From Actinomadura violacea (lineage in GTDB: Bacteria; Actinomycetota; Actinomycetes; Streptosporangiales; Streptosporangiaceae): a stretch of DNA of 64,000 nucleotides. The notes below the pieces were generated by a model that was given only the letters and a program-made list of their open reading frames with translations, made no database searches and was not told the origin of the DNA. Location: contig NZ_JAGEPF010000021.1 in NCBI RefSeq assembly GCF_017573465.1, positions 171,448-235,447 on the forward strand. Direction: 5' to 3'. Positions within the stretch are counted from its first letter, which is position 1. Every line of letters begins with the position of its first letter. This document shows positions 25,933 to 34,314 of this stretch, in pieces. The position numbers were made by a program, and so were the translations under genes.

Positions 25933-27371
25933 CGGGTCATCTCCAAAGCGTGCGTGCTGAGCCGCCGAGCGCTGCGTTCGGCGCGGGCTCGGGCCCAGCG
26001 CCCGGTCGAGACCAGGCCGAGCAGCGCGGTCGCGATCCCGCAGCCGGTCAGAACGGTCCAGGCGGTACGGCTCGACTCGATGAACCCGCCCGAGCCGCCC
26101 ACGACCATCGAACCGCACACCGCCACACCGATGGCGCCGCCCGTCTGGCGGCATGTCGAGGCGATCGCTCCGGCGACCCCGGCCTGGTCGCGCGGCATCC
26201 CTGACAGTGCGGTGTGGGTCAGCGGGGTACCGACCAGGCCGAAGCCGGCACCGAACAGCAGGTAGGCGAGGACGAGGTACCAGGTCCCGGTCCCGTGGCC
26301 GGTCCCGGTGAGCAGGCCGGTTCCCGCCGCCAGCAGCAGCCCGGCCAGCACGAACGCCGGCCTGGAACCCCGGGCGGCCACGATGCGACCGGAGATCATC
26401 GCGCATGCCGCCAGCGCGGCCGCCATCGGGAAGATGAGCAGGCCCGCGTGCAGCGCGCTGCAGCCCCGGACGTCCTGCAGGTAGAGGGTGTTGAGGAACA
26501 GGAACCCGCCGAGGGCCGCCAAGGCGACCACCGAGATGATCGCTGCCCCCGAGAACGCGGGGCTGCTGAAGACCCGGACGTCCACCAGCGGCTCGGCACG
26601 TCGCGACTCGGCCACCGTCAACCCGGCCACCGCGACGGCGGCCAGGACGAACAGCGCGATGATGAACGGTGAACCCCAGCCGTGCCGGGGCCCTTCGATG
26701 ACGGCGGCGGTGACCGGGCCGAGGAAGGCGACGACGAGCAGCTGGCCGAGAGGGTCGAACCGCTTGCCGTGCGCCGCCTTGGACTCGGGGACGAACCGCC
26801 GGGTCAGGGAGATGGCCACGGCACAGACCGGCACGTTGACCCAGAAGATGGACCGCCATCCCAGGCCGCCGACCAGCAGGCCGCCGAGCACCGGGCCGGC
26901 GGCCCCGCTCAGGCCCGCCACCGCTCCCCATGCGCCCACCGCGCGAGCGCGCTCCTTGGAGTCGGTGAAGGTGGCGGCGATGATCGACATCGCGACCGGG
27001 TTCAGCATCGAGCCGCCCACCGCCTGCAGCGCGCGGCCGGCGACCAGAACCTCCAGTGAGGGCGCGAGGCCGCAGATGAGGGAGCCGAGCGAGAAGAGCC
27101 CCAGCCCGGCCTGGAACGTCCGGCGCCGGCCGAACCGGTCCGCCAATGAGCCGGAGAACATCAGCAGGCACGCGATGACCAGCGTGTAGGAGTCGACCAC
27201 CCATTGCAGGCCACTGATCGGCGCGTGCAGTGCCTTCTGGATCGATGGCAGCGCCACGTTGGCGATCGTCGTGTCCAGCCCCGCCACGACCACGCTCAAG
27301 AAGCAGGTCGAAAGCACGATCGTCCGTTCACGCGGCGACAGCACGCGGGAAGGCCCGACAGGACGGCTCAC
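25929..27371 (-). CDS. MFS transporter, EmrB/QacA (DHA2) type
   Basis: An exporter of 480 residues with about 14 hydrophobic segments. Family signatures include the loop 2-3 motif GSLADRFGRRRTFQAGL, the D1-type start LDTTIANVALPSI, and the motif C region GAVAGLSGAAGPVLGGLLV. The start is a GTG at 27371; an overlapping ATG two bases upstream meets a stop at once. A TATAGT box ends 11 bases before the GTG on the minus strand, so the mRNA may be nearly leaderless. It is coupled to the MarR gene. The substrate, probably a toxic organic compound, is unknown. Confidence 0.88.
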   Translation of the reverse strand: MSRPVGPSRVLSPRERTIVLSTCFLSVVVAGLDTTIANVALPSIQKALHAPISGLQWVVDSYTLVIACLLMFSGSLADRFGRRRTFQAGLGLFSLGSLICGLAPSLEVLVAGRALQAVGGSMLNPVAMSIIAATFTDSKERARAVGAWGAVAGLSGAAGPVLGGLLVGGLGWRSIFWVNVPVCAVAISLTRRFVPESKAAHGKRFDPLGQLLVVAFLGPVTAAVIEGPRHGWGSPFIIALFVLAAVAVAGLTVAESRRAEPLVDVRVFSSPAFSGAAIISVVALAALGGFLFLNTLYLQDVRGCSALHAGLLIFPMAAALAACAMISGRIVAARGSRPAFVLAGLLLAAGTGLLTGTGHGTGTWYLVLAYLLFGAGFGLVGTPLTHTALSGMPRDQAGVAGAIASTCRQTGGAIGVAVCGSMVVGGSGGFIESSRTAWTVLTGCGIATALLGLVSTGRWARARAERSARRLSTHALEMTR

Positions 27372-27372
27372 A

Positions 27373-27410
27373 TTAGTTGTTTACTATAATTGTTGTGCCA
27401 CAACAACTAA
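27373..27410. promoter_or_regulatory. MarR operator and promoter of the MFS-marR operon
   Basis: TTAGTTGT (27373-27380) and ACAACTAA (27403-27410) form outer arms. Inside the right half lies a 17-base palindrome (27390-27406, TTGTTGTG-C-CACAACAA). Read on the minus strand, TTTAGT and TATAGT are spaced 17 bases apart and overlap the site, so bound regulator would block transcription. The gap also serves the divergent SDR gene at 27510. Confidence 0.7.
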
Positions 27411-27509
27411 ATTGCTCGCCCTGCGTGTCACAGGGGGACCGGCCGTCTCGTCTCGGGTCCGGCAACGGGTGCCGAGACGGACGCACCCCATCACGGCAAG
27501 GAGCGGGAC

Positions 27510-28277
27510 ATGAGCGAGCAGGCCGCACACCGAAAGGTCGCGCTGGTCACGGGCGCGAACAAGGGGATCGGGCGCGGAGTCGCCGCGCAGCTCGCCGCGG
27601 CGGGCATGACGGTCCTGATCGGCGCCAGGGACCCGCGGCGCGGCGAGGAGGCCGCCGCGGCGCTGCGCGAAGCGGACGGCGACGTGCACGCGGTCGCCCT
27701 GGACGTCACCGACGCGGCCTCCGTACGGGAGGCGGCGAGGTGGATCGAGGACCGCTTCGGCCGCCTCGACGTGCTGGTCAACAACGCCGGCATCAGCGGC
27801 TCCGGGCGCGTCTCGCCCGAGAACGCCCGCGACCAGATCCCGAGCACCGTCGACCTGGACATGGTCCGGAGGGTGTTCGAGACCAACGTGCTCGGGGTGA
27901 TCGCGGTGACCAACGCCGTGCTGCCGCTGCTGCGGCGCTCGCCGGAGCCGCGCGTCGTCAACGTCAGCAGCCACGCCGCGTCGATGACGATCTTCAGCGA
28001 CCCGGACGGCCCCATGACGGCGCTGCTGCCGTCGGCGGCGTACTCACCGTCCAAGAGCGCGCTGAACGCGCTGACCGTCCAGTACGCGAACGAGCTGCGC
28101 AAGGACGGCGTGCTCGTCAACGCAGTCGCGCCCGGTTTCGTCGCCACGGACAGCAACGACCACACCGGCGTCCTCACCGTGGAGCAGGGCGCGGCGGTCG
28201 TGGTCCGGCTCGCCACGCTCGGCGCGGACGGGCCGACCGCCGGCTTCTTCGGTGAGGAGGGCCCGATCCCCTGGTGA
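27510..28277 (+). CDS. SDR family oxidoreductase, carbonyl-reductase-like
   Basis: A classical short-chain dehydrogenase of 255 residues. The NADP-binding motif is VTGANKGIGRG with a following arginine (GARDPRRG) that suggests NADP use. Other motifs are LVNNAGISG, the catalytic serine in VVNVSSHAAS and the YSPSK active-site tyrosine and lysine. It resembles plant and bacterial carbonyl reductases. The ATG has AAGGAG seven bases upstream. It is divergent from the MFS-marR operon and shares its regulatory gap, so it may be co-controlled by MarR and help detoxify the same compound. Confidence 0.88.
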   Translation: MSEQAAHRKVALVTGANKGIGRGVAAQLAAAGMTVLIGARDPRRGEEAAAALREADGDVHAVALDVTDAASVREAARWIEDRFGRLDVLVNNAGISGSGRVSPENARDQIPSTVDLDMVRRVFETNVLGVIAVTNAVLPLLRRSPEPRVVNVSSHAASMTIFSDPDGPMTALLPSAAYSPSKSALNALTVQYANELRKDGVLVNAVAPGFVATDSNDHTGVLTVEQGAAVVVRLATLGADGPTAGFFGEEGPIPW

Positions 28278-28294
28278 CCGCGGGCGCGGCCCCG

Positions 28295-29884
28295 TCAGGC
28301 GCGGCGCGGTGACGGGGCCTCGCGCTCTCCGGCGAGGTAGCGCTCCTTGAGCAGGGACTTGTGGATCTTGCCGACCGGGGTCAGCGGCACTTCGGCGGTG
28401 ATGACGAACTGGCGGGGCACCTTGTAGCCGGCCAGCCGATCCCGGCAGTAGGCGGTGAGCTCTTCGGCGGTGGGCGGCTCGCCGCCCTGCCTCGGCACCA
28501 CGTAGAACCGCCCGACCTCGCCGAGGACCTCGTCGGGCACTCCGATCCCGGCGGCCAGCGCGACCTTGGGGTGCGCGGTCAGCAGGTTCTCGATCTCCAC
28601 GGGATAGACGTTGAACCCGCCCTGGAGGTACATCTCCTTCTTGCGCCCGCGCAGGACCAGGTGCCCGTCCGGCTCCATCGTGACGACGTCGCCGGTGGTC
28701 AGCCAGCCGTCGCGGTGGAACACCTCGGCCGTCTGCTCCGGCATGTCCCAGTACCCGGCGGCCACGCAGGCCCCGCGGATCTGGAACTCGCCGGCCTCCC
28801 CGGGCGGGAGGGCCGCCCCGTCCGGTCCGGCCACCCGGGCCTCGAAATCCCCGATCACCTTGCCGAGCGTCCGCGAGACCGTCTCCGGAGAGTCCTCCAA
28901 AGGTGAGAGCACGCAGGCGCCCGACGACTCCGACAGGCCGTAGAGCCCATGCAGTGAAGCCTGCGGGAAGCCACGCCGAATCGCCTCGACCAGCGCGGGC
29001 TCCACATTCGATCCACCCGCCACGCAGGCCCGCACCGAGGACAGGTCACGGGAGGCGAACGTCTCGTGGCCGAGCATCAGCACGAACATCGTCGGGACCG
29101 CGCTCAGGAACGTGACCCGGTGCTGCTCGATGGCGCGCAGCGCCCCTTCCGGGCTGAACGCGGGCAGCAACGCCACCGAGGCACCGCTCACCAGTGCGGC
29201 CATGATGGTGCAGGTCATGCCGCCGACATGGTTGAAGGGAAGGTGCCCGAGCATGACATCGGCGTCGCCTGTCCCGAAGTGGGCGGCCTGCGCCGAAGCC
29301 GCGGCCAGGATGCCGCGGTGGGTGATGACCGCGCCCTTGGGACGCCCGGTCGTCCCCGAGGTGTAGAGGATCATCAAAGGGTCGTCGGGGGCCACGCTCC
29401 TGCGCGCTTCGGCCAGTGCGGACGGGGCGGGCGGTGCCGCCGTCAATTCGTCGAAAGAGCCGCTGCCCGCGAAGCCGTCGCCGAAGAAGACATGGTCGGT
29501 CACCCCGGGCGCCTGGTCCCGGAACCCTTCGAAGAAGGCGGCGAAGTCGAAGCCGCCCGCGGCGTCCACGCTGACGACGGTGCGGGCGCCGCTCTGGCCG
29601 AGCATGTACGACAGCTCGCTCTCGCGGTAGCGCACGTTCAGCGGGACGACGATGGCGCCGATCCGGGCCGCGGCGAAGAAGACGGCCAGCCACTGCGGCG
29701 TGTTCAAGCCCAGTAGCGCGATGCGGTCACCGTGCCCGACCCCGCGCGCCAGCAGTCCGGTCGCGACACGGTCGGTCAGCTCGTCGAAGGCCGCGAAAGT
29801 CAGGCTCTCATCGCCATCGTGCAAGAACGCCTTGTCCCTGGCCGCCGCGTTCTCCAGGACGGCCCCGACCGTCGTCGCCCGCAT
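28295..29884 (-). CDS. AMP-dependent acyl-CoA synthetase
   Basis: An adenylate-forming ligase of 529 residues that would convert a carboxylic acid, probably a fatty acid, to its CoA thioester. Motifs are intact: LMILYTSGTTGRPKGAVITH (P-loop), YGLSESSGACV, the hinge region GWLTTGDVVTMEPDGHLVL, and the catalytic lysine in PLTPVGKIHKSLL. The ATG at 29884 follows GGAGG by five bases. It stands between the SDR gene (convergent) and the DUF574 gene (same strand, 61 bases upstream). No linked dehydrogenase or thioesterase gives a clear pathway. Confidence 0.88.
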   Translation of the reverse strand: MRATTVGAVLENAAARDKAFLHDGDESLTFAAFDELTDRVATGLLARGVGHGDRIALLGLNTPQWLAVFFAAARIGAIVVPLNVRYRESELSYMLGQSGARTVVSVDAAGGFDFAAFFEGFRDQAPGVTDHVFFGDGFAGSGSFDELTAAPPAPSALAEARRSVAPDDPLMILYTSGTTGRPKGAVITHRGILAAASAQAAHFGTGDADVMLGHLPFNHVGGMTCTIMAALVSGASVALLPAFSPEGALRAIEQHRVTFLSAVPTMFVLMLGHETFASRDLSSVRACVAGGSNVEPALVEAIRRGFPQASLHGLYGLSESSGACVLSPLEDSPETVSRTLGKVIGDFEARVAGPDGAALPPGEAGEFQIRGACVAAGYWDMPEQTAEVFHRDGWLTTGDVVTMEPDGHLVLRGRKKEMYLQGGFNVYPVEIENLLTAHPKVALAAGIGVPDEVLGEVGRFYVVPRQGGEPPTAEELTAYCRDRLAGYKVPRQFVITAEVPLTPVGKIHKSLLKERYLAGEREAPSPRRA

Positions 29885-29945
29885 GACGCCCTCCCAGACC
29901 GGTGATCGTCGACCATCAAATGATCGGTCCATGCGCCGCCGGATG

Positions 29946-30746
29946 TCAGTTCTTGCGGCCGATTCCCCCATAGAACCAGGTCCGCTTGGCCTCCTCCGCG
30001 CTCACCGCGTGCTCGGGACGCCACAGCGGAGCCCAGACCAGGCCCGGTTCGGCCAGTTCGAAGTCGCCGAACAGGCCGGTCACCTGGGCGTGGGTGCGCG
30101 GCGTCCCCGGCGCCGAGGTCCGCCGGTACACCTCGACGACCCTGGCGACGACGTCGGGAATGCCGTCGGCCGAGGCATGGGTGAGCGCCAGGTGGCTGCC
30201 CGACGGCAGCGCGGCGCGCAACTCGGCCATGATGCCGGGCGGATCGTCCTCGTCGGAGATGAAGTGAAGGACCGCCACCAGCAGGAGCCCCACCGGCCGG
30301 TCGAAGTCCAGAAGCTTGATCTCCGGATGCTCCAGGACGTCCCGCGGGTCGCGCACATCGGCGTGGATCATCCTGGTGGTGTCCGAACCGGCGAGCAGCG
30401 CCCGCCCGTGCGCGACGACCTGCTTGTCGTAATCCACGTAGACGACCCGGGCGCGGGGATTGACCGCCTGCGCGATCTGGTGGACGTTCTGCTGGGTGGG
30501 CAGACCCGTGCCGATGTCGAGGAACTGGTCGATGCCCTGGGACGCCATGTAGCGCACCGCGCGCTGCAGGAACGACCTGTTTCCGTTGATGGTGGTCAGC
30601 AGCGTCGGGTCGGCTTCGATCGCTTCCTCCGCGCGGCGCCGATCCGCCTCGTAGTTGTCCTTCCCGCCGAGGTAGTAGTCGTACATCCGCGCGATGCTGG
30701 GCACACCCGGATCGAAGCCTCTGACGGCCTGGGGCCGTTCGCCCAC
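29946..30746 (-). CDS. DUF574 SAM-dependent methyltransferase
   Basis: A protein of 266 residues of the DUF574 (Methyltransf_19) family, which is large and almost confined to actinomycetes. Landmarks are the N-terminal ARMYDYYLGGKDNYEADR, the SAM motif FLDIGTGLPTQQNVHQIAQ, the acidic VVYVDYDKQVVAHGRAL, and the C-terminal KRTWFYGGIGRK. The GTG at 30746 has GGAG well placed. These enzymes are orphan paralogues whose acceptors are unknown. Nothing in the neighbourhood points to a substrate. Confidence 0.9.
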   Translation of the reverse strand: MGERPQAVRGFDPGVPSIARMYDYYLGGKDNYEADRRRAEEAIEADPTLLTTINGNRSFLQRAVRYMASQGIDQFLDIGTGLPTQQNVHQIAQAVNPRARVVYVDYDKQVVAHGRALLAGSDTTRMIHADVRDPRDVLEHPEIKLLDFDRPVGLLLVAVLHFISDEDDPPGIMAELRAALPSGSHLALTHASADGIPDVVARVVEVYRRTSAPGTPRTHAQVTGLFGDFELAEPGLVWAPLWRPEHAVSAEEAKRTWFYGGIGRKN

Positions 30747-30886
30747 CTTCTACTCCTCAACAGAGAGGGTGCTGATTTTGATCATTATGATGCCATGCGC
30801 GGCTTCGCGGAACCGGAAGACGATCTTGAGTGCGGCCCAGCCGGCTCTGGCATTGCCGCCGATCTCCACTGCACGGCACGCGGCGG

Positions 30887-32680
30887 TCAGGCGCCCGCCG
30901 TCGCAGGAGCGTGCAGGGCGCGGAGGACGGCCTGGTGGGTGACCCAGCCGACGAGGGCGGAGCGGTCGGTGTCGAGGACGGGCAGGCCGGTTCCGTCGGT
31001 GGTGGTGAGGTGGTGGAGGGCGTCGGCGAGGGGCATGTCGGAGGTGAGCGGAGCGGGCATCTCGGCCAGTGCGTCGATGGTCGCGGGGTGCTCGGCGTCG
31101 GTGCTGTGCGACTCGGGGTCGGCGAGGGCTTCGGCGGCGGCGCGGGCGGTGACGAGCCCCTGGTAGGCGCCCTGGTCGTCGACGATCGGCAGCGCGCCGT
31201 GGGCGGACAGGGCCAGGCGTCGCGACGCGGGGGCGATGGCCGACGTGGCGGGCAGGGGCTCGGGGACGGGCGCCATGACGGTGGCGACGCGGGCGGCCAT
31301 CCGCGGGTCGACGGGCGGGGCGTCCAGATCGACGCCCCGGCGGCGCAGCTTGAGGGTGTAGATGGTGCTGGAGGTCAGGCGCCGGCTGATCAGGGCGGCG
31401 ACGACGATGGCGGTCATCATCGGCAGGATGATCGAGTACTCGCCGGTGAGCTCGAAGAGGATGACGACGGCGGTGATCGGGGCGCGGGCGGAGCCGGCGA
31501 AGACCGCTCCCATGCCGACCAGGGCATAGGCGCCGGGTGAGGCGGTGAGGGACGGGGCGGCGTGGTGGGCGATGGCGCCGAAGGCGCTGCCGAGCATCGC
31601 GCCCATGAACAGGCTGGGGGCGAACACGCCGCCGGAGCCGCCGATGCCGATGGTCAGGCTGGTGGCGGCGATCTTCGCGACCAGCAGCAGGAGCAGGAAG
31701 GCGACGGCGTACCGGCCGTTGACGGCGTTCTGCAGGACGGGGTAGCCGACGCCGTACATCTGCGGGACGGCGAGCAGGAGGAGGCCGAGCAGCAGGCCGC
31801 CGGCGGCGGGACGGAGCCATTCGGGGCCGCGCCAGGCTCGGTCGCACACGTCCTCGATGAGGTAGAGGGCGCGGGTGAAGCCGACGCCGACCAGGGCGCC
31901 GAGCAGTCCGAGCAGCGCGAACAGGGCGTACTCGGCGGGGTGGGCGACCTCGAAGTGGGGCGGGGACATGAACGGGGCGGAGCCGAGCACGGCGCGGCCG
32001 ATGACGCTCGCGGTGACGCTGGAGAGCACCACGACGCCGAACGACTCGACGGTGTAGTCGCGCAGGATGAGCTCCATGGCGAAGAAGACCCCGGCCATGG
32101 GCGCGTTGAAGGTCGCGGCGATGCCGCCGGCGGCACCGCAGGCGACCAGGATCCGCAGCCGGTTCTCGGTGAGCCGGGCGAGGCGGCCGAGCGTGGAGCC
32201 GAGCGCCGCGCCGATCTGCACGATGGGTCCCTCGCGGCCGACCGAGCCGCCCGATCCGATCGTCAGCGCGGACGCGAGGGACTTGACGATGGCGACCTGG
32301 GCGCCGATGCGGCCGCCGCGCTGGGCGACGGCGAACATGACCTCGGGGACCCCGTGCCCGCGGGCCTCGGGGGCGAAGCGGTGCACCAGCGGCCCGTAGA
32401 CGAGCCCGGCGGCCACGGGGACGAGCAGGACGAAGAACGGGCCGAGCCAGGGCAGGTGCGGATTGCCGGCGTGCCCGGCGGAGGAGTAGTCGGCGTGGCC
32501 GGTGAACAGGTGGGTGAACGCGGTGATGAGTTCGCGGAAGACGACCGCGCCGAGCCCGGCTCCGCAGCCGACCAGCAGGGCCAGGGCGACCAGTCCGCCC
32601 TGGGTCTCCCGCAGCCTCCTGAGCGGCGACCGGCTGCCGGTGTCGACAGGTATCTCACCGCGTTCGGGTGCGTTGTCCAC
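30887..32680 (-). CDS. ClC chloride channel/transporter with CBS domains
   Basis: A membrane protein of 597 residues: an N-terminal ClC core of many helices and a C-terminal cytoplasmic pair of CBS domains (from about residue 460). The ion-path motifs are GHGVPEV, the gating glutamate in GSVGREGPIVQIG and GSGGVFAPSLFMG. At the position of the internal proton glutamate of the E. coli exchanger I read FFAMELI, so whether it is an exchanger or a channel is unclear. The start is a GTG at 32680. It is divergent from a MarR gene, and the gap holds one of two matching palindromes, so MarR control is likely. Confidence 0.88.
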   Translation of the reverse strand: MDNAPERGEIPVDTGSRSPLRRLRETQGGLVALALLVGCGAGLGAVVFRELITAFTHLFTGHADYSSAGHAGNPHLPWLGPFFVLLVPVAAGLVYGPLVHRFAPEARGHGVPEVMFAVAQRGGRIGAQVAIVKSLASALTIGSGGSVGREGPIVQIGAALGSTLGRLARLTENRLRILVACGAAGGIAATFNAPMAGVFFAMELILRDYTVESFGVVVLSSVTASVIGRAVLGSAPFMSPPHFEVAHPAEYALFALLGLLGALVGVGFTRALYLIEDVCDRAWRGPEWLRPAAGGLLLGLLLLAVPQMYGVGYPVLQNAVNGRYAVAFLLLLLVAKIAATSLTIGIGGSGGVFAPSLFMGAMLGSAFGAIAHHAAPSLTASPGAYALVGMGAVFAGSARAPITAVVILFELTGEYSIILPMMTAIVVAALISRRLTSSTIYTLKLRRRGVDLDAPPVDPRMAARVATVMAPVPEPLPATSAIAPASRRLALSAHGALPIVDDQGAYQGLVTARAAAEALADPESHSTDAEHPATIDALAEMPAPLTSDMPLADALHHLTTTDGTGLPVLDTDRSALVGWVTHQAVLRALHAPATAGA

Positions 32681-32713
32681 CGTTGAGTCGTCCCTCCTGT
32701 TCGTCCTATGACC

Positions 32714-32728
32714 GTTGCAGTATGCAAC
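32714..32728. promoter_or_regulatory. MarR-type palindrome, left copy
   Basis: GTTGCA-GTA-TGCAAC is a perfect 15-base inverted repeat between the ClC start and the MarR gene. The same form recurs just after the MarR gene at 33418-33432. The repeated form makes it the likely operator. Confidence 0.7.
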
Positions 32729-32839
32729 ATTTTTGCCTTGCTGACATTCCTGGAAGGCCGGGCCCTTCTCCGGGGGTGGTCGGACGCGTTCGCCGAAGGC
32801 GGTGAGGGTTTGGCGCGGCCGTTCGAAAGGGGTAGAAAC

Positions 32840-33343
32840 TTGGTCGTGATCGAGGGCGGTGCGGACGTCGAGCCAGGACCTGGCGATGTCGATGAGGTCA
32901 CCTCGGCGATGCTGACCGCCTCGCGATTGCTGGTCGCGGTCTCGGCGCGGTCGCTGGCCGCCGTGGAGGACAAGGTGACCTTGCCGCAGTTCCGGCTGCT
33001 GGTGGTGCTGTCCTCGCAGGGGCCGGCCAAGCTGGTGACCCTTGCCGGACTGCTCGCCGTCAACCCCTCCACCGCCCTGCGCATGGTCGATCGGCTCGTC
33101 ACCGCGGGGCTGGTCGACAGGCGGGCCAGTTCGGAGAGCGGCCGGGAGATCCGCATCGAGCTCACCGGGGCCGGTCGCGCCGTGGTGGACCAGGTCACCG
33201 CCCGGCGGCGGGCGGACATCGCCGACATCGTCTCCCGCATGCCGTCAGGTGAGCGTCGCGCCCTGGTCGCGGCCCTGCACGCCTTCGCCGAGGCCGGGGG
33301 AGAGCCGCCGGTCTCCGACGCCGTCCCGCTCGGCTGGGACTGA
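32840..33343 (+). CDS. MarR family transcriptional regulator
   Basis: A winged-helix regulator with a core of about 165 residues: TLPQFRLLVVLSSQGPAKLV, the recognition helix LLAVNPSTALRMVDRLVTAG and the wing VDRRASSESGREIRIELTGA. The start is uncertain: a TTG at 32840 has AGGGG seven bases upstream, a GTG at 32846 is next, and an ATG at 32708 would add a poorly conserved 44 residues and read through the operator. It faces the ClC gene and is flanked on both sides by GTTGCA-N3-TGCAAC sites, so it probably controls the ClC gene, itself and perhaps what lies to its right. Confidence 0.82.
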   Translation: MVVIEGGADVEPGPGDVDEVTSAMLTASRLLVAVSARSLAAVEDKVTLPQFRLLVVLSSQGPAKLVTLAGLLAVNPSTALRMVDRLVTAGLVDRRASSESGREIRIELTGAGRAVVDQVTARRRADIADIVSRMPSGERRALVAALHAFAEAGGEPPVSDAVPLGWD

Positions 33344-33417
33344 GGCCGCCCGCGGCGAACCCGGGGGCTCTTCGCCGTGTCCTTGGTAACCGGCGCGTAT
33401 CGGTTCACGGTTCGACT

Positions 33418-33432
33418 GTTGCACTATGCAAA
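33418..33432. promoter_or_regulatory. MarR-type palindrome, right copy
   Basis: GTTGCA-CTA-TGCAAA matches the 32714-32728 site except in the spacer and the last base. It lies 75 bases after the MarR stop and about 70 bases before the recombinase-domain ORF, where it could control transcription to the right. Confidence 0.65.
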
Positions 33433-33504
33433 GGATTGTGGGGATGCTGGCAGCGTGCGCTCCGGGCCGACGCGTCCGTGCGCGGCAGGACGAGGGGGGA
33501 CGGT

Positions 33505-33954
33505 TTGGCGCGAACGAGAGGTCGGCGGGCGCCGTACGGCTACCGCCGCATTCGCGATGCCCAGGGCCGGTACGTGACGCAACTGCCGGTGGAGCCGCAG
33601 GCCGGCGTCGTCCGCGAGATCATCAGCCGGGTCGCTCAAGGGCAGGCGATTCCGCAGGTGATCCGCGAGCTGGAAGGCCGCGGCGTACCGGCGCCGCGCG
33701 GAGGGCCCCGGTGGTCGTGGTCCGTGGTGAGCGACATCGTCCGCAATCCGGCCTACATCGGCAAACCCAACGTTGATGAGGACGAGCGGGTGGCATGGGC
33801 GCCGCTGGTGCCCGAGCAACTGTTCTTCGATGCCCAGCGAGCTCTCGAGGAGCCGGGAGGGTCTCCCTCGGGCGCCCCGGCGTTCGGGCTGCTGCTGTGC
33901 GCCCTCGGCCCCTGCTACGGGGTGTTCGCCAGTTGCCTTCAAGCGGTCAGTTGA
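33505..33954 (+). pseudogene. serine recombinase remnant lacking the catalytic domain
   Basis: About 149 residues carrying the middle Recombinase domain of large serine integrases: RRAPYGYRRIRDAQGRYVTQ, VVREIISRVAQGQAIPQVIR and WSVVSDIVRNPAYIGKP. The N-terminal resolvase domain with the active serine is absent and the C-terminal zinc-ribbon coiled-coil region is missing, so it cannot recombine on its own. A TTG at 33505 follows GGGGGGA at four bases, so a short protein may still be made. It marks the left edge of the mobile-element-rich region. Confidence 0.7.
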
Positions 33955-34011
33955 CGCGAAGCCGTCCCGCCGTTGGAGAGATCGCCGCAGGGAAGCAGTG
34001 GTGCCGCGGTG

Positions 34012-34305
34012 TCATCGTCCATCGGGTGAGTCGGCTGAGGCCGCACTGCTCGACGCCGATTGCGGATACCAGGAGCCCGGCGCGGGCGAGAACCGGTTGA
34101 GCATTACGGCCGCCGCAATGACGCACAGTACGAACCCCATCAGCAGCCAGGTGGGCGGCTCCTGTGATACCGCCGGCATGCCCTCGCCCCTCGCCGCCGG
34201 TTCGGCTCCATGGCTCTCGAGCAGCGCCGCCAGCCCGGGGTCGCCGGATCGCAACTCCCGTTCGATCCTTCGCAGGATGAGGCGTTCGCGTATGGACAGG
34301 CTCAT
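34012..34305 (-). CDS. DUF3040 membrane protein
   Basis: A small protein of 97 residues with the DUF3040 start MSLSIRERLILRRIERELRS and GDPGLAALLESHG, followed by one hydrophobic segment (TWLLMGFVLCVIAAAVML). DUF3040 proteins are common in actinomycetes and have no assigned role. The ATG has no recognisable ribosome site, and the oppositely oriented oxidoreductase begins only about ten bases away, leaving no room for promoters. The gene may therefore be detached from its original promoter. Confidence 0.75.
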   Translation of the reverse strand: MSLSIRERLILRRIERELRSGDPGLAALLESHGAEPAARGEGMPAVSQEPPTWLLMGFVLCVIAAAVMLNRFSPAPGSWYPQSASSSAASADSPDGR

Positions 34306-34314
34306 GAGAGGAGT

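Noticed and set aside
33436..33954. An intact serine integrase gene
   Set aside because: The resolvase catalytic domain with its active serine is absent.
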